DNA from: Candidatus Nitrotoga arctica
GTDB lineage: Bacteria > Pseudomonadota > Gammaproteobacteria > Burkholderiales > Gallionellaceae
Length of the DNA stretch: 64,000 nucleotides
NCBI RefSeq assembly: GCF_918378365.1
Contig: NZ_OU912926.1
Coordinates: 3,162,001-3,226,000, forward strand
Direction of reading: 5' to 3'
Below are positions 63,857-64,000 of this stretch, piece after piece. The position numbers were made by a program, and so were the translations under genes. The notes under the pieces were generated by a model. That model searched no databases. It was not told the DNA's origin and saw only the letters and a program-made list of their open reading frames with translations. Position 1 is the first letter of the stretch. Each line of letters starts with the position of its first letter.

Positions 63857-64000
63857 AACTTCTCCTCCTCTCCAATACTGCTTTGGTTAAAAAACTTATT
63901 GTGCTCATGGTCTTTCTAGACTGACGAATTTTATCACTGCCAATTTATATTACGCAAGTTTTTTAGCAATTTGGACTTTCGGGATCGCTTCAGTTTAAAA

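Noticed and set aside
1..64000. CRISPR array, tRNA or rRNA genes
   Set aside because: No regularly spaced repeats, no tRNA-like cloverleaf and no rRNA sequence was noticed by reading; a covariance-model scan would be the decisive check.

Overview
The window reads as a chromosome segment of a betaproteobacterium of moderate GC. The family Gallionellaceae (iron or nitrite oxidisers) fits best. That is inferred from three things together: a complete proteobacterial division/cell-wall cluster with RNase P RNA just upstream, an alternative complex III operon, and an unusually large set of c-type cytochrome and cbb3-like oxidase genes. No 16S or tRNA gene is present to confirm it.

Layout. 0-3 kb: end of a VanZ-like gene, a small [2Fe-2S] protein, an alpha/beta hydrolase, hemJ and a THUMP-type rRNA methyltransferase. 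3.2-11.5 kb (minus strand): alternative complex III, actA-actB1-actB2-actC-actD-actE-actF, running straight into sspA-sspB. An IS630-family element (11.87-12.98 kb) has landed upstream of act. 13-14.5 kb: lgt and an abundant-type monoheme cytochrome c. 15-20 kb: a branched-chain amino acid type ABC transporter (lipoprotein receptor, two permeases, two ATPases). 20.1-20.6 kb: a TPR protein. 21.07-21.42 kb: rnpB. 21.7-40.9 kb: mraZ-rsmH-ftsL-ftsI-murE-murF-mraY-murD-ftsW-murG-murC-murB-ddlB-ftsQ-ftsA-ftsZ-lpxC, tightly overlapped, with a clear sigma-70 promoter and a three-repeat MraZ operator in front.

42-64 kb is the accessory and most interesting part. It is built almost entirely of respiratory membrane genes. 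The core is a minus-strand operon (55.7-48.5 kb) with a divergent cbb3-type catalytic subunit (all heme and copper ligands present), an enlarged CcoO-like cytochrome, a CcoS-like protein, a second anchored cytochrome c, a formylglycine-generating-enzyme-like protein that lacks the catalytic cysteines, and several unassigned small membrane proteins. No CcoP is present. On either side lie two further sets: 42.2-47.8 kb (a four-helix mini heme-copper-oxidase protein, YtkA-like lipoprotein, CcoG, spermidine-synthase-like fusion) and 58.5-63.9 kb (a second mini-oxidase protein fused by overlap to a cytochrome c and a thioredoxin-like lipoprotein, plus a diheme cytochrome). Several proteins in the flanking sets are paralogues of core-operon proteins. 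The two 170-residue mini-oxidase proteins match only the last four helices of the catalytic subunit, including the H-x-H heme-ligand pair. The three sets are separated by a glycosyltransferase-like gene, an intact IS1595-type transposase and the decayed remains of two other transposases.

How it fits together (inference): alternative complex III would pass quinol electrons to periplasmic cytochromes c (the monoheme protein at 14 kb, the diheme protein at 63 kb), and the cbb3-like system would be a terminal oxidase or a related enzyme drawing on that pool. CcoG, CcoS-like, YtkA-like and thioredoxin-like proteins would supply copper and heme assembly.
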